A stretch of DNA of 64,000 nucleotides from Bradyrhizobium sp. Ec3.3 (GTDB lineage: Bacteria > Pseudomonadota > Alphaproteobacteria > Rhizobiales > Xanthobacteraceae), in the NCBI RefSeq assembly GCF_000472925.1, contig NZ_AXAS01000001.1:420208-484207 (forward strand). Reading direction: 5' to 3'. The number at the start of each line of letters is the position of its first letter. The first letter of the stretch is position 1. This document shows positions 1 to 9,276 of the stretch, in pieces. Under the pieces are notes generated by a model. It saw only the letters and a list, made by a program, of their open reading frames with translations. It did no database searches and was not told where the DNA came from. The translations under genes were made by a program, and so were the position numbers.

Positions 1-132
1 TCGACCGCAAGGTACCGGCCTGCCGTGTACCGATAAAGCCGTTGGCGTGAGGCTCCGTCCGCTTTGCCCCGCTTTCGATCAAGCCGGCACCGCCGCGCGA
101 TATGTCGCGACGAACCAACCGGAAGTGCGATC
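1..132. other. Window edge, no supportable gene
   Basis: Short open stretches end at early stop codons on the plus strand. They could be the 3' end of a gene outside the window, but nothing is recognisable. No repeat or promoter was seen. Confidence 0.3.
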
Positions 133-591
133 CTACTCCGGAATGACGATGCCAGCCGCCGCAATCACCGGGCTGTTCCGCGCGATTAAGGACTTGAGCT
201 TGTTGACTGCGCGGATGGCGATGCCGAAGGGGAACGGATTATTCAGCCGGAGGAAGGCGAGCTTCCTCACATAACCCTCGACGTGCCATTTGACGCGCGC
301 ACCCCTGCGAAAATAAATCACGTCACCAACGCCATAGCGCTTCGGCGGCATACCCTCGCTCTCAAGCACGATCGAGCCTTCGAGGATTATGATGGTCTCG
401 TCGAGGTCGTAGTACCAGTTGAACTTGCCTCCAGTGCAGGACCAGATGAGGGTCTTGGCAGTGTTGCATGCGCTCGTCGACAGCAGGCGCGAGCGAGCTT
501 CCGGATTGCCTTCAATGATCCAGGATGGCTCAATCGGCGACAGATCGAGCTCCAACCCGGAATGCGCAGCTTCAACCAACGCGAGCGACAT
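133..591 (-). CDS. Small cupin-fold protein
   Basis: A 152-residue single-domain cupin. The core (about residues 55-115) shows the two cupin strands: DLDETIIILEG (62-72), then a GDVIYFRRGARVKW segment (89-102). It resembles the Cupin_3/EutQ-type family that includes ureidoglycine aminohydrolase-like proteins. The HxH metal ligands of cupin motif 1 are absent (the positions read Y-D-L-D-E), so metal catalysis is doubtful. The start is well supported by GGAGGTG 5 nt upstream. The gene stands alone and its ligand cannot be predicted. Confidence 0.72.
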   Translation of the reverse strand: MSLALVEAAHSGLELDLSPIEPSWIIEGNPEARSRLLSTSACNTAKTLIWSCTGGKFNWYYDLDETIIILEGSIVLESEGMPPKRYGVGDVIYFRRGARVKWHVEGYVRKLAFLRLNNPFPFGIAIRAVNKLKSLIARNSPVIAAAGIVIPE

Positions 592-1044
592 TAATCACCT
601 CCAACGAAAACAAAATCGCAGGTTTCAAAAGCAGCCAATGCCACTTTTCCCCGGCGGAGCTGTACAATCAGTTTTTCGGCGGAAGCGGTGAAGAGGGCAG
701 TTTGCCGCAATCACATATTTCGTTGACACTCTAAAGTAGTACCCACTTCGGCGAGGCGGGCAGATGTCTGCTGCCTCCTCTAGTGCATCATCACCTGGAC
801 CCCCGCCGTCCGCCAGAGTGCCATGCTCCTTCCTCTGCCTTGGATGCCGGAGTTGGGTCATTCTCGACGGATTCGGCTGGGTCGTCGGCCGGTTGATGTC
901 CGCTTCTGTCCCGTAAGCGGAATGCCGGGCTCGACGCCGATGCGTTGCCCCGGAACGAGGGGTCTCTCGCCTTGATCCTACCCGCCAAATAGACCACCAT
1001 CCCCGTCCTCACAGCTCACGACAAGAATGGGCGAGGAAACGCGG
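592..1044. other. Intergenic region with one short inverted repeat
   Basis: No convincing gene lies here. It must hold the promoters of the divergent cupin and flavoprotein genes. A perfect 7-bp inverted repeat TCCGCTT/AAGCGGA with a 9-nt loop sits at 899-921. Open frames on both strands look like noise, with no ribosome-binding sites and low-complexity translations. Confidence 0.4.
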
Positions 1045-2211
1045 ATGACCCAACTTCCCGGATTTGGCCTGGCCGAACGGGCACGGGCGCTTGCGCCGCT
1101 GATTGGACGCGAGGCGGATGCAATCGAGCGCGAGCGGAGGCTGACGCAGCCCGTCGTCGCAGCTCTGATCGAGAACGGGCTTTACCGCGCGCTGCTGCCG
1201 CAGAGCCTTGGCGGCGCCGAGGCCGCGCCCGAAGTCTTCATGCAGATGCTGGAAGAGGTCGCCAAGGCCGACGCGTCGGTCGCCTGGTGCCTCGGACAGT
1301 GCGGCGTCTGCGCGATGATCGCGGCCTCGCTCGACCACGACACGGCGCGCGAGATCTTCAACACGCCGCCCGGCATCCTCGCCTGGGGCGCGGTTGCGCA
1401 TGAGGCGCGCGCGGTCGAGGGCGGCTACCGCGTCACGGCACGCTGGGATTTTGCCTCGGGCTCGCGGCAGGCAAGCTGGCTGGGCGCGCATGTCCGCATC
1501 GTCGGCACTGACGGCGAGCCGCGCAAAAATGCCGATGGCTCGCCGGAGGCGCGCACCATCCTGTTTCCGGTCGCAAGCGCCACGCTGCATGACGTTTGGC
1601 ATGCGATCGGCCTCGCCGGCACCGGCACCGATTCCTATGAGGTCAGCGATCTCTTCATCCCCGAGCGGTTCGCGACGTTCCGCGACGTGCCGTCTGCGTT
1701 GCGCGAAACCGGACCGCTCTACGGGCTCGGCACCGGCTCGGCTTTCAGCCTCGGCTTTGCCGCGGTCTCGCTCGGCGTCGCGCGGGCGACGCTGGATGCG
1801 GCAATCACGCTCGCGCGCGGCAAGCATCAGTCGCTCGCTGCGAAGGCGATGCGCGACAATGCCGCCGTACAAGGCCTGATCGGCCGCACCGAAGGCGATC
1901 TGCGCGCCGCGCGCGCCTATCTCTATACGACGGCGGGCGCGATGTGGCGCGAGCTGACCGCGTCAGGCGAATTCAAGGAGCCGCATCGCTCGGCCGTGCG
2001 GCTGGCATCGACCTGGACCATCCAGCAGTCAGCGAAGGTGGTCGATACCGCCTATCACATGGCGGGTGCGACCGCGGTGTTTCGCAACAACCCGTTCGAG
2101 CGGCGCTTCCGCGACATGCACGCGATTGCCCAGCAGATCCAGGCGCGCGACACGCATTACGAGGATGTGGGTAACGCGATTTTGTCGGCCGGCGTCGAAA
2201 CCAGCTACTGA
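1045..2211 (+). CDS. Acyl-CoA dehydrogenase-fold flavoprotein (possible group D monooxygenase)
   Basis: About 388 residues with an acyl-CoA dehydrogenase fold. There is an N-terminal helical domain (LIENGLYRALLPQSLGG), a middle beta domain (GILAWGAVAHEARAV; IGLAGTGTDSYEV) and a C-terminal helical domain with the long-helix pattern VVDTAYHMAGATAVF. The sequence style matches the HpaB/HsaA/DszC-like branch, which uses reduced flavin to hydroxylate substrates, more than true acyl-CoA dehydrogenases. No flavin reductase is adjacent, so the reaction is unknown. The ATG at 1045 has GAGGAA 6 nt upstream; an earlier ATG at 1027 has no such site. Confidence 0.78.
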   Translation: MTQLPGFGLAERARALAPLIGREADAIERERRLTQPVVAALIENGLYRALLPQSLGGAEAAPEVFMQMLEEVAKADASVAWCLGQCGVCAMIAASLDHDTAREIFNTPPGILAWGAVAHEARAVEGGYRVTARWDFASGSRQASWLGAHVRIVGTDGEPRKNADGSPEARTILFPVASATLHDVWHAIGLAGTGTDSYEVSDLFIPERFATFRDVPSALRETGPLYGLGTGSAFSLGFAAVSLGVARATLDAAITLARGKHQSLAAKAMRDNAAVQGLIGRTEGDLRAARAYLYTTAGAMWRELTASGEFKEPHRSAVRLASTWTIQQSAKVVDTAYHMAGATAVFRNNPFERRFRDMHAIAQQIQARDTHYEDVGNAILSAGVETSY

Positions 2212-2218
2212 ATCTTGT

Positions 2219-2965
2219 TTACGCCTTGCGCGCGCCGGGCAGCCTGCCTCGCCAGCCCATGCCGATGATGAGAGCAATCATCAGAAGGAAGGCAACGGCC
2301 GTGGCGAAGTCGACGATGCGGTCGCCTCCCGAGCAGACATCACGATCGAGGCAGGCGCGGGACAAGAGGCCAGCCCGAAGCAGGGCCGCGAGCACGCCGA
2401 AATAGAACAGGACGGCGAGGACGAGATAGACCGCCGTCACGAGCGCACGCCGCAATCGAGAAGGCATCGCCGGGTCGTCCTCGCTTCGTTCGGTAACGAA
2501 TTGTCCCGGCTTGGCCTTGAGCGGATTGCGTATCTGCACGGTGGAATGGGTCAGGAGATCGTGAACCGCCTGGTTGCGTCGGGTGGCGGTCATGGTCAGG
2601 AAGGAGTACCAGCCCAGCACGCTCTTGACGGCGAAGCGAGCCAGCGCCTTTGCCAAGCTCAGGTTGCCGCCGTGGTCGTCGACAACGCGCGAATTGGCCC
2701 AGAAGTGCCCGAGCGTACCGCCGGTCCACCAGACCAGCACCGGCTCGTAAAGCAGCAGAATTACGACGACCGACACACCGAGGATTCGGGCCAGCGTATC
2801 GCTCTGCGCGTTGCTCGCCAGCGCCACGGCCCCGAACAGCAGGGCCATCGCCAGCATCCAGTCGAGCAGGATAGCCTTCAGCCGCCGCGAGAAGCGGGCA
2901 TAACGCGGCCCATCCGTTAGGGCTTGGTCATTGAGGCTCATGGGTCCGTTCCGATGCTGATCCAA
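2219..2965 (-). CDS. RDD-family integral membrane protein
   Basis: A 248-residue inner-membrane protein. The N-terminal half is an RDD domain (RYARFSRRLKAILLDWMLAM, then a second membrane helix and WWTGGTLGHFWANSRVV). The C-terminal half adds two more hydrophobic helices (about 165-190 and 218-240) around a charged loop. RDD proteins are poorly understood; some affect ion transport or osmotic tolerance. The stop lies 8 nt from the stop of the convergent flavoprotein gene. The gene precedes nothing obviously related. Confidence 0.75.
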   Translation of the reverse strand: MDQHRNGPMSLNDQALTDGPRYARFSRRLKAILLDWMLAMALLFGAVALASNAQSDTLARILGVSVVVILLLYEPVLVWWTGGTLGHFWANSRVVDDHGGNLSLAKALARFAVKSVLGWYSFLTMTATRRNQAVHDLLTHSTVQIRNPLKAKPGQFVTERSEDDPAMPSRLRRALVTAVYLVLAVLFYFGVLAALLRAGLLSRACLDRDVCSGGDRIVDFATAVAFLLMIALIIGMGWRGRLPGARKA

Positions 2966-2998
2966 TGATCAGACGCCGGACGACGACCACAGGTTCAA

Positions 2999-5233
2999 TC
3001 AGGCGACCAGCGCGGCGCCCGCGTCGCCCGGCACGTCCGCCCCGCGCTGCGCCGCGAGCAGGCTGACGATCTCGGTATTGGGACGCGCCTTGCTGAACAG
3101 GAAGCCCTGCCCCTCATGACAGCCTTCGGCGCGCAGGCAGCTCAGCTCGGCTTCGGTCTCGACACCCTCGGCGGTGATGGTGACGCCCAGGCCTTTGCCG
3201 AGGCTGACGATGGAGCGGATGATCGCTTGCGATTCGCGGTTGGCGCCGAGATCGCGCACGAACGACTGGTCGATCTTAATCTTGTCGAAGGGGAAGCTGC
3301 GCAAGTAGCTGAGGCTGGAATAGCCGGTGCCGAAATCGTCCATGGAGATCCGCACGCCAAGCGCGCGCAGGGCATGCAGCGTCGCCAGCACCTGGGCGCT
3401 CTTCTCCAGCAGCAGCGTCTCGGTGATCTCGAGCTCGAGCCGGCGCGGCGGCAGGCCGGAATGCTTCAGCGCCTCGGTGACCATCGAGAGCAGATTGCCG
3501 CTGCGGAATTGCAGCGGCGACAGGTTGACGGCGACGCGGACGTCGTCCGGCCAGGTCGCAGCATCCGCGCAGGCCCGGCGCAGCATCAACCCGCCGAGCG
3601 GGTTGATCAGCCCGGTGTCCTCGGCGACCGGAATGAACTCGGCCGGCGAGACCATGCCGCGCTCGGCATGCGGCCAGCGCACCAGCGCCTCGAAGCCGGT
3701 GATGCGGCCGCTCGAAAGGTCGATTAGCGGCTGATAGAACGGCCGCAGCACGTCGTTCTGGATCGCGTCGCGGAGCTCGACCTCGATCTTGCGGCGGCTC
3801 TGCGCCTTCGCATGCAGCGCCGCCTCGAAGAAGGCGAACGTGCCGCGCGCATCTAGCTTGGCGCGCGACAGCGCCATGTCGGCGCTCTTCAAGAGCTTCT
3901 CGGAGTCATCGCCGTCGCCGGGCGCCATGGCGATGCCGATGGAAGCGCCGATCACGACGGAATGGCCGTCGAGCAGATAGGGATCGGCGATGGCTTCCAG
4001 CAGCCGTTTTGCGAGCCCCACCGCATCTTCCGGGCGGGTCAGGCCGCTCTGGACGACGACGAATTCATCCGAATTGAGCCGCGCCAGCGCGTCCTCCTCG
4101 CGCAGGGTCGAGCGCAGGCGCTTGGCGACGCCGCGCAGGAGCTTATCGCCGATCGCGTGGCCGAGCGTGTCGTTGACCGCCTTGAAATTGTCGAGGCCCA
4201 GCATCAACACCGCGACCTTCTCCGCGTTGCGGCGCGTATGCAGCAGCATCTCGTCGATCTGCTGACGCAGCAGATTGCGGTTCGGCAGCCCGGTCAGACC
4301 GTCGTGCTCGGCCATGAAGGCAAGCCGCGCCTCGGCGCGCTTGCGTTCGGTGATGTCCATCAGCGCCAGCAGCACCGCCGGCCGATCGGCGTAGGTCAAT
4401 TCGCGCGAATAGATTGCGAGATCAATCAGCGCGCCGTCGGCCTTCACATGCTTCCAGGTGCGCGCGGCCTGCTCCTCGCTGCTCCGGCCACTGGTCCAGG
4501 GCGGCTCGCTGTCGAAGGCCTGCAACGAGCGGATCGTCAGCTTCTCGAATTCGGCACGGCTGTGGCCGTAGTGCGCGACCGCGGCATCGTTGACGCCGAG
4601 GATGCGCTCGTCGTCCAGCGCGCAGACGATCATGGGCACGGGGTTGCCGTCGAACAGCAGGCGGAACGAAGCCTCGCGCTGCTTCAATTCGGTGATGTCG
4701 ACGCGCAGGCCAATGAGGCCGCCATCATCGGTCAGGCGCTCCTCGATCAGGATGACACGGCCGTCGGCAAGCTTCTGCTCGTGACGCCCGCCGGGCTGAT
4801 AGAGTTTTTGCAACCGCTCGGCGAGCCATTCCTCTTCATGGCCGGCTGCGTCAGGATATTCGCCGCGCGCAACGCCGATGCGCAGCGTATCCTCCAGCCG
4901 CGCGCCTTCCGCGAACAGATCGGCGGTCCTGTCGTAGATCTCGGCGTATTTCTTGTTCCAGAGGACGTAGCGCCCCTCGGGGTCGAGAAACACGATGCCT
5001 TGCGGCAGTATGTCGATGGCCTGGCGCAGCCGCTCATGCGATTTGCGCGCATCCGCGATCGCAGCTTCGGCTTCCGCGCGGCTCTGCACGAGGGCATCGA
5101 TCTCGACCGGCGCATCATGAAACTCAGCGCGCTTCGACGCGGGCTTGCGCGATCGTCGGGCTGCCCAGGTGAGCGCCGTCCGCTTTCGCTTTCTTGCTTT
5201 TCGAGAGCCCAAACTCAACTTCGCCCGTCCCAC
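2999..5233 (-). CDS. PAS-PAS-GGDEF-EAL cyclic-di-GMP phosphodiesterase, degenerate GGDEF
   Basis: A 744-residue soluble signalling protein. A basic N-terminus (1-35) and a short coiled stretch lead into PAS domains at about 70-180 and 190-297, a GGDEF domain (about 305-475) and an EAL domain (about 490-735). The GGDEF signature reads NSDEF (387-391), and the metal-binding Asp before DNF is Gly (346-350, GLDNF), so cyclase activity is unlikely. The EAL domain looks intact: FEALVRW (514-520), DDFGTGYSS (632-640) and ITAEGVET (686-693). The likely role is c-di-GMP hydrolysis controlled by the PAS sensors. The start is GTG with a weak ribosome-binding site, so the exact N-terminus is uncertain. 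Confidence 0.88.
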   Translation of the reverse strand: MGRAKLSLGSRKARKRKRTALTWAARRSRKPASKRAEFHDAPVEIDALVQSRAEAEAAIADARKSHERLRQAIDILPQGIVFLDPEGRYVLWNKKYAEIYDRTADLFAEGARLEDTLRIGVARGEYPDAAGHEEEWLAERLQKLYQPGGRHEQKLADGRVILIEERLTDDGGLIGLRVDITELKQREASFRLLFDGNPVPMIVCALDDERILGVNDAAVAHYGHSRAEFEKLTIRSLQAFDSEPPWTSGRSSEEQAARTWKHVKADGALIDLAIYSRELTYADRPAVLLALMDITERKRAEARLAFMAEHDGLTGLPNRNLLRQQIDEMLLHTRRNAEKVAVLMLGLDNFKAVNDTLGHAIGDKLLRGVAKRLRSTLREEDALARLNSDEFVVVQSGLTRPEDAVGLAKRLLEAIADPYLLDGHSVVIGASIGIAMAPGDGDDSEKLLKSADMALSRAKLDARGTFAFFEAALHAKAQSRRKIEVELRDAIQNDVLRPFYQPLIDLSSGRITGFEALVRWPHAERGMVSPAEFIPVAEDTGLINPLGGLMLRRACADAATWPDDVRVAVNLSPLQFRSGNLLSMVTEALKHSGLPPRRLELEITETLLLEKSAQVLATLHALRALGVRISMDDFGTGYSSLSYLRSFPFDKIKIDQSFVRDLGANRESQAIIRSIVSLGKGLGVTITAEGVETEAELSCLRAEGCHEGQGFLFSKARPNTEIVSLLAAQRGADVPGDAGAALVA

Positions 5234-5616
5234 TCGCGCTTAGCAGTCGCAAGTTGTCCGACAAGTGTCTGAAAAAAAAGTAATCTTGAGCGCGCCGCCG
5301 GCCGAGCGCACCGCTCTGCGTCCGCGCGAATCGTACTTTCGTGCTCGCTTGCGGGGCGACCGCGTGTTGGCCGTCGCGATAGGCGAATACGGTGGTCGCT
5401 ATTGGAAGGAGGGGTGGCGCAAAAATGCGCGCTTCCTATGAATCGATTCCGAATACGTGTCCGTTTGTATGCAGGGCAGCGCCGTTCCTGACGTCATCGC
5501 ACGAATTTTGATCAATCCAACATACGGTTATTGCGGCGTTAAGAGAGGCCGCCGTCAGCCCCGTCGGGGCTGAGTTTTCGCAGAGAACCCTAATCGCCCC
5601 CCTAATCAGCGCCTGG
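5234..5616. other. Intergenic region with a terminator-like hairpin
   Basis: No gene is firmly supported. TTGTC-C-GACAA (5254-5264) is a short perfect palindrome just upstream of the GGDEF-EAL gene. A 28-codon frame (ATG at 5425) follows an AAGGAGG-like site about 10 nt upstream, but has no recognisable product. At 5556-5572 CAGCCCC-GTC-GGGGCTG forms a 7-bp hairpin followed by AGTTTT, terminator-like for plus-strand transcription. Confidence 0.35.
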
Positions 5617-6324
5617 CTATTTGGGCACAACAGCTTTCGCATTGTCGCGTGAAAACACTGGCGGCACGTCGAACTTGCCGGTCTCCAGGTCATATCTGCA
5701 GTGCCAGCCGTTCACCACGCCGGTCTGCTCGTGTTTGCGACCCTTGACGTCGGCATCCCCCGACAGGCCGATCAGAAGGTAGCGGTTCGCCGGCCAATCG
5801 ACGCCGAGCCCGCGATAGTTGTCCTCAAGCCCCTCCAGCAGATACGCCGCCTCGTGATACTCCGGCGCCTTCCTGATCTTTCGCCAGTCGGGTCGAGACT
5901 TCATATAGTCCCACGCGAGATCGCCGAGCGGCTTCTTGCTCGCGCGCACATAGCCCTGCGGCGTTAGGCGATACAAATAGAGCGTCGACTCGCCCGAGCC
6001 GGTCTTCTGTCCGCGAACGATCCATTTCAGATCGCTGGTGAAGACAAATCCCGCGGGATAGCCGGCCGGCTCCGGATCAAGCAGCGTGAATGCGCCCTGC
6101 CGGCGCGCCCAGAACTGCCATTTCCAGTCGTCCGTCTCCTTGTTCAGATATTGCTCGATCGTCACCGCGCCATCCGGCGATTTCCGGGTGTATTCGTCTT
6201 CGATGTTGTAACCCGAGGGCGGAGCTATCGGCGGCGTGGCGGCCGCCGCACTGCAGATGCCGATACTCAAGGCAACGAGCAGGCCGATCCAAGATGTCCC
6301 CATGCAAAATGTCCTGTCCTTCAT
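5617..6324 (-). CDS. Exported protein of unknown function
   Basis: A 235-residue protein with an N-terminal signal peptide (hydrophobic about 10-28, ending ICSAAAA). The mature part has a repeating YxLxxxG-type beta pattern (SGESTLYLYRLTPQGYVRAS) and ends with a short tail containing DLETGKFDVPPVF. The start is supported by AAGGAG 9 nt upstream of the ATG. I do not recognise the family. It is probably periplasmic and monocistronic. Confidence 0.6.
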   Translation of the reverse strand: MKDRTFCMGTSWIGLLVALSIGICSAAAATPPIAPPSGYNIEDEYTRKSPDGAVTIEQYLNKETDDWKWQFWARRQGAFTLLDPEPAGYPAGFVFTSDLKWIVRGQKTGSGESTLYLYRLTPQGYVRASKKPLGDLAWDYMKSRPDWRKIRKAPEYHEAAYLLEGLEDNYRGLGVDWPANRYLLIGLSGDADVKGRKHEQTGVVNGWHCRYDLETGKFDVPPVFSRDNAKAVVPK

Positions 6325-6508
6325 TTCCTGGCTCCTTTGATCCGGTCATGCGATTGGTCGCGCAAGTCCCGATCTAGTTCGTTATGGGCGCACTGGCGGC
6401 GGTTTTCGCCGCCGCAAGCGGGCCATCGGCAGTGAACCTTTGCGGCGCGGTCCGCGACAAACGACGGCCATCGTCGCGGTCAGCGGCGCGTGCCCATTGA
6501 GATTCCCC

Positions 6509-7255
6509 ATGCCGATCGTCAGAATCCTCCTCATCCTTCTCGCACTCGCCTCGCCGGCGCTCGCGCAGGACGGCGCGCGCGATGTCGCCGCCGCGAAGGA
6601 GGCCGCGCAGGCCTTCCGGGTCTATGTCGATGGGGTGACGAAAAAGGATGAGCGGCCTGACCTGACCCGGCCGGAGGTCGCAGCCCTTCTCGGCCGCATC
6701 TTCGATCTCGACGCCTTCAACGCGCTGCCCCCCGCGCAGGCGAGCGATCTTGACTGGCTGCCCCACTGGATGGACGCCGTAAACGCGACCAGCAAATTGT
6801 TCACCCTCTACGGCTCGAAGCCGGGGCCGCAGCCCGATTTCGCGGCGCTCCAGCGCAACATGACCGAGTATGGCGACCAGTACGCGGCGGCGATGAACTT
6901 CATGATCCGCGGTCAGGCGCGCATGGCGGTTTCGATGAAGATGTCACGGGCGGGGCTCGCGCCGGAACAGCTCACGCGCGTGCGCGAGCAGGCGTACGCG
7001 GGCATCCGCAAAAACATGGCCGAGTACATCCTCGAGGCCATCTGCTCGGTGATCGAGAGCGGCGGCAAGCCCGCCAACACCCGTCTGGTGGCGGCCGCTA
7101 TCCGCGACACGCGCGAGGTCTGGGCAGACTTTTTCCTGCCGCAGGATCGGGCGCGCGTCATCGAACAGCTCGCCGACCTTCCCAAGCTGGTGCCGGACGA
7201 GATGGCGCGAACCGATCTCGCCGTCTTCACGACCGCGCTTCAAGCGGTGAAGTGA
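6509..7255 (+). CDS. Exported helical protein of unknown function
   Basis: A protein of about 248 residues with a clear signal peptide (MPIVRILLILLALASPALAQ). The mature part is almost all alpha-helical (for example YGDQYAAAMNFMIRGQARMA), with no cofactor or catalytic motif visible. The ATG at 6509 gives the signal peptide directly; an in-frame codon further upstream would bury it. The gene is divergent from the previous exported protein (185-bp gap) and convergent with the TPR gene. No function is proposed. Confidence 0.6.
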   Translation: MPIVRILLILLALASPALAQDGARDVAAAKEAAQAFRVYVDGVTKKDERPDLTRPEVAALLGRIFDLDAFNALPPAQASDLDWLPHWMDAVNATSKLFTLYGSKPGPQPDFAALQRNMTEYGDQYAAAMNFMIRGQARMAVSMKMSRAGLAPEQLTRVREQAYAGIRKNMAEYILEAICSVIESGGKPANTRLVAAAIRDTREVWADFFLPQDRARVIEQLADLPKLVPDEMARTDLAVFTTALQAVK

Positions 7256-7313
7256 TCCGACGTCTTGCAGACTGCGCCGGCAACGGCGTCGGGCGCGAAC
7301 AAGAAACTTGCGC

Positions 7314-9158
7314 TCACGGCGCTGCGCCAAGCGCCTTCAGTTCGGCAATGGCACCATCCCGCTCGTCGAAATCTTGCGGGCAATCGCTCACGACCTGACG
7401 GAAAAAGCGAGTTGCTTCATCCTTCAACCCCTTCGTCAGCGCAAGCTCCCCACTGTAGAAATGGACCTCGCAGATTTTGTCCTTCTTCTTGGCGGCGTCC
7501 AGATCGTCGATGGCAGCGAGGACAGCAGCAGGCGTCATCTGGTCCATGAACAATCTGATGACCGGCGCCGGCCAGACGGTCATATCGACCTTGGAGCTGG
7601 CTTGCACCAGACGGCTCGGGAGATTGTTCCGCCGACTGGCGATATCGAGCCACAACGCCGAATAGGCATCCTCCGGAGCATTCGCACTTGCCCGGCTAAA
7701 ATCGGCCAGCGCCTTTTCGGCCGAGCCGGCAAAGAAATATGAGCGCCCTCGGAGAACGTAGGCCATGTAGGATTTCGGATCGAGCCGGATCGCCTCATTG
7801 TAGTCGGCCATCGCGCGGTCGGCATCGCCCTTGGCGCGATAAGCCATGCCTCGAATCATGAAGGCGTTGGCCTCTTTGGAGTCGAGCCGGATCGCCTCAT
7901 TGAAATCCGCGATGGCGCGGTCGCTGTCGCCTTTGGCGCGATACGCTATACCTCGGCCGAGGAAGGCGCCGACGCGTTCGGGATCGAGCCGGAGCGCTTC
8001 GCTGTAATCGGTGATGGCGCGGTCGTTGTCGCCCTTGGCGCGAAACGCCATACCGCGACCGACGAAGGCCTTGACGCGTTTGGGATCGAGACGGATCGCC
8101 TCGCCGTAGTCGGCGACGGCACGGTCGTTGTCGCCCTTGTCGTGATAGGCGCTGCCTCGATTTTGGAAGGCCATGGCGAATGTGGGATCGATACGGATCG
8201 CCTCACTGTAGTCGGCGATGGCACGATCGTTATCGCCCTTGTCGCTGAAGGCGTTACCTCGATTGAGGAAGGTGCCGACGCGTTTGGGATCGAGCCGGAG
8301 CGCCTCGCTGTAGTCGGTGATGGCGCGGTCGTTGTCGCCCTTGGCGCGAAACGCCATACCGCGACCGACGAAGGCTTTGACGCGTTTGGGATCGAGACGG
8401 ATCGCCTCGCCGTAGTCGGCGACGGCACGGTCGTTGTCGCCCTTGTCGTAGTAGGCACTCCCTCGATTTTGGAAGGCAATGGCGAATGTGGGATCGAGTC
8501 GGATCGCCTCACTGTAGTCGGCGATGGCACGGTCGTTATCGCCCTTGTCGCTGAAGGCCTTACCTCGATTGAGGAAGGCAATGGCGCGTTTGGGATCGAG
8601 ACGGATCGCCTCGTTGAAGTCGGCGATGGCGCGGTCGGTGTCACCCTTGTCGTTGAAGGCATTACCTCGATTGACGAAGGCCATGGCGGATTTGGGATCG
8701 AGCCGGATCGCCACATTGTAGTCGGCGATGGCGCGGTCGTTGTCGCCCTTGTCGTGGTAAGCGTTACCTCGATTTTGGAAGGCCATGGCGAATTTGGGAT
8801 CGATGCGGATCGCCGCATCGTAGTCGGCGATGGCGCGGTCGTTGTCGCCCTGCTCGTTATAGGCGGCGCCGCGATTGTTGAGGGCCATGGCCAATTTGGG
8901 ATCGAGACGGATCGCCTCATTCAAGTCGTCCATGGCGCGGTCGAGGTCGCCCTTGGCTTGATAGGCGGCAGCTCGATTGGTGTAGAAAGCCGCCAGATGG
9001 GAGCCTTTCCATTTCCCAGAATCGATGCTCTGCGTGCAGTCTATGATCGCAGCCTCGGGGTCTTGACTGTCACACTCGCCAGTGGCGGCGGCTGAGTGGC
9101 TCAAGAATATCGTGGCGGCAAAAAGCGCGCTCCAATATCTCCAATCCGCGGGGCTCAT
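7314..9158 (-). CDS. Exported tetratricopeptide-repeat protein, about 12 TPRs
   Basis: A 614-residue protein. A signal peptide (about 1-24) is followed by a Cys-containing N-terminus and then roughly twelve consecutive 34-residue TPRs of the type NRGNAFSDKGDNDRAIADY, spanning about residues 48-485. A non-repeat C-terminal domain follows (about 486-614) with helical segments and ATRFFRQVVSDC. TPR arrays are protein-protein scaffolds, and the signal peptide puts this one in the periplasm. The repeats are nearly identical at DNA level, including a 306-bp tandem duplication of three TPRs, which implies recent expansion. The partner is unknown. Confidence 0.82.
   Translation of the reverse strand: MSPADWRYWSALFAATIFLSHSAAATGECDSQDPEAAIIDCTQSIDSGKWKGSHLAAFYTNRAAAYQAKGDLDRAMDDLNEAIRLDPKLAMALNNRGAAYNEQGDNDRAIADYDAAIRIDPKFAMAFQNRGNAYHDKGDNDRAIADYNVAIRLDPKSAMAFVNRGNAFNDKGDTDRAIADFNEAIRLDPKRAIAFLNRGKAFSDKGDNDRAIADYSEAIRLDPTFAIAFQNRGSAYYDKGDNDRAVADYGEAIRLDPKRVKAFVGRGMAFRAKGDNDRAITDYSEALRLDPKRVGTFLNRGNAFSDKGDNDRAIADYSEAIRIDPTFAMAFQNRGSAYHDKGDNDRAVADYGEAIRLDPKRVKAFVGRGMAFRAKGDNDRAITDYSEALRLDPERVGAFLGRGIAYRAKGDSDRAIADFNEAIRLDSKEANAFMIRGMAYRAKGDADRAMADYNEAIRLDPKSYMAYVLRGRSYFFAGSAEKALADFSRASANAPEDAYSALWLDIASRRNNLPSRLVQASSKVDMTVWPAPVIRLFMDQMTPAAVLAAIDDLDAAKKKDKICEVHFYSGELALTKGLKDEATRFFRQVVSDCPQDFDERDGAIAELKALGAAP
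7975..8586. repeat. 306-bp tandem duplication inside the TPR gene
   Basis: Two consecutive 306-bp units (three TPRs, 102 codons each) are almost identical. For example, GACGAAGGC(C/T)TTGACGCG recurs at 8061 and 8367, exactly 306 bp apart, with only scattered differences over most of the unit. The reading frame is kept. This is recent in-frame repeat amplification. Boundaries are approximate because flanking TPRs also resemble each other. Confidence 0.8.
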
Positions 9159-9276
9159 GCAATGTCCTTGGCTGACCTCAGATATCCCCGAGTTTGTATC
9201 AGTTTTTGTTGTTCCGGTTCACATTCAGCTGGCGCGAGTTAACCCCGAGGTCGCATTGGGGTATAAGGGGCGCAGC

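Noticed and set aside
791..1012. Minus-strand frame upstream of the flavoprotein gene
   Set aside because: No ribosome-binding site, low-complexity product, overlaps the likely promoter region.
3962..5272. Long frame opposite the GGDEF-EAL gene
   Set aside because: Shadow of a well-defined signalling protein; composition not protein-like.
5425..5511. 28-codon frame with an AAGGAGG-like site
   Set aside because: Too short to support without conservation; spacing is a little long and the product is not recognisable.
7975..8586. CRISPR-like regular repeats
   Set aside because: The period is coding (34 codons/102 bp), spacers are not unique and the region encodes TPRs.
8142..9095. Long open frame opposite the TPR gene
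   Set aside because: Its repeats are the mirror of the TPR codons (period 34 codons), it has no ribosome-binding site and the translation is low-complexity.
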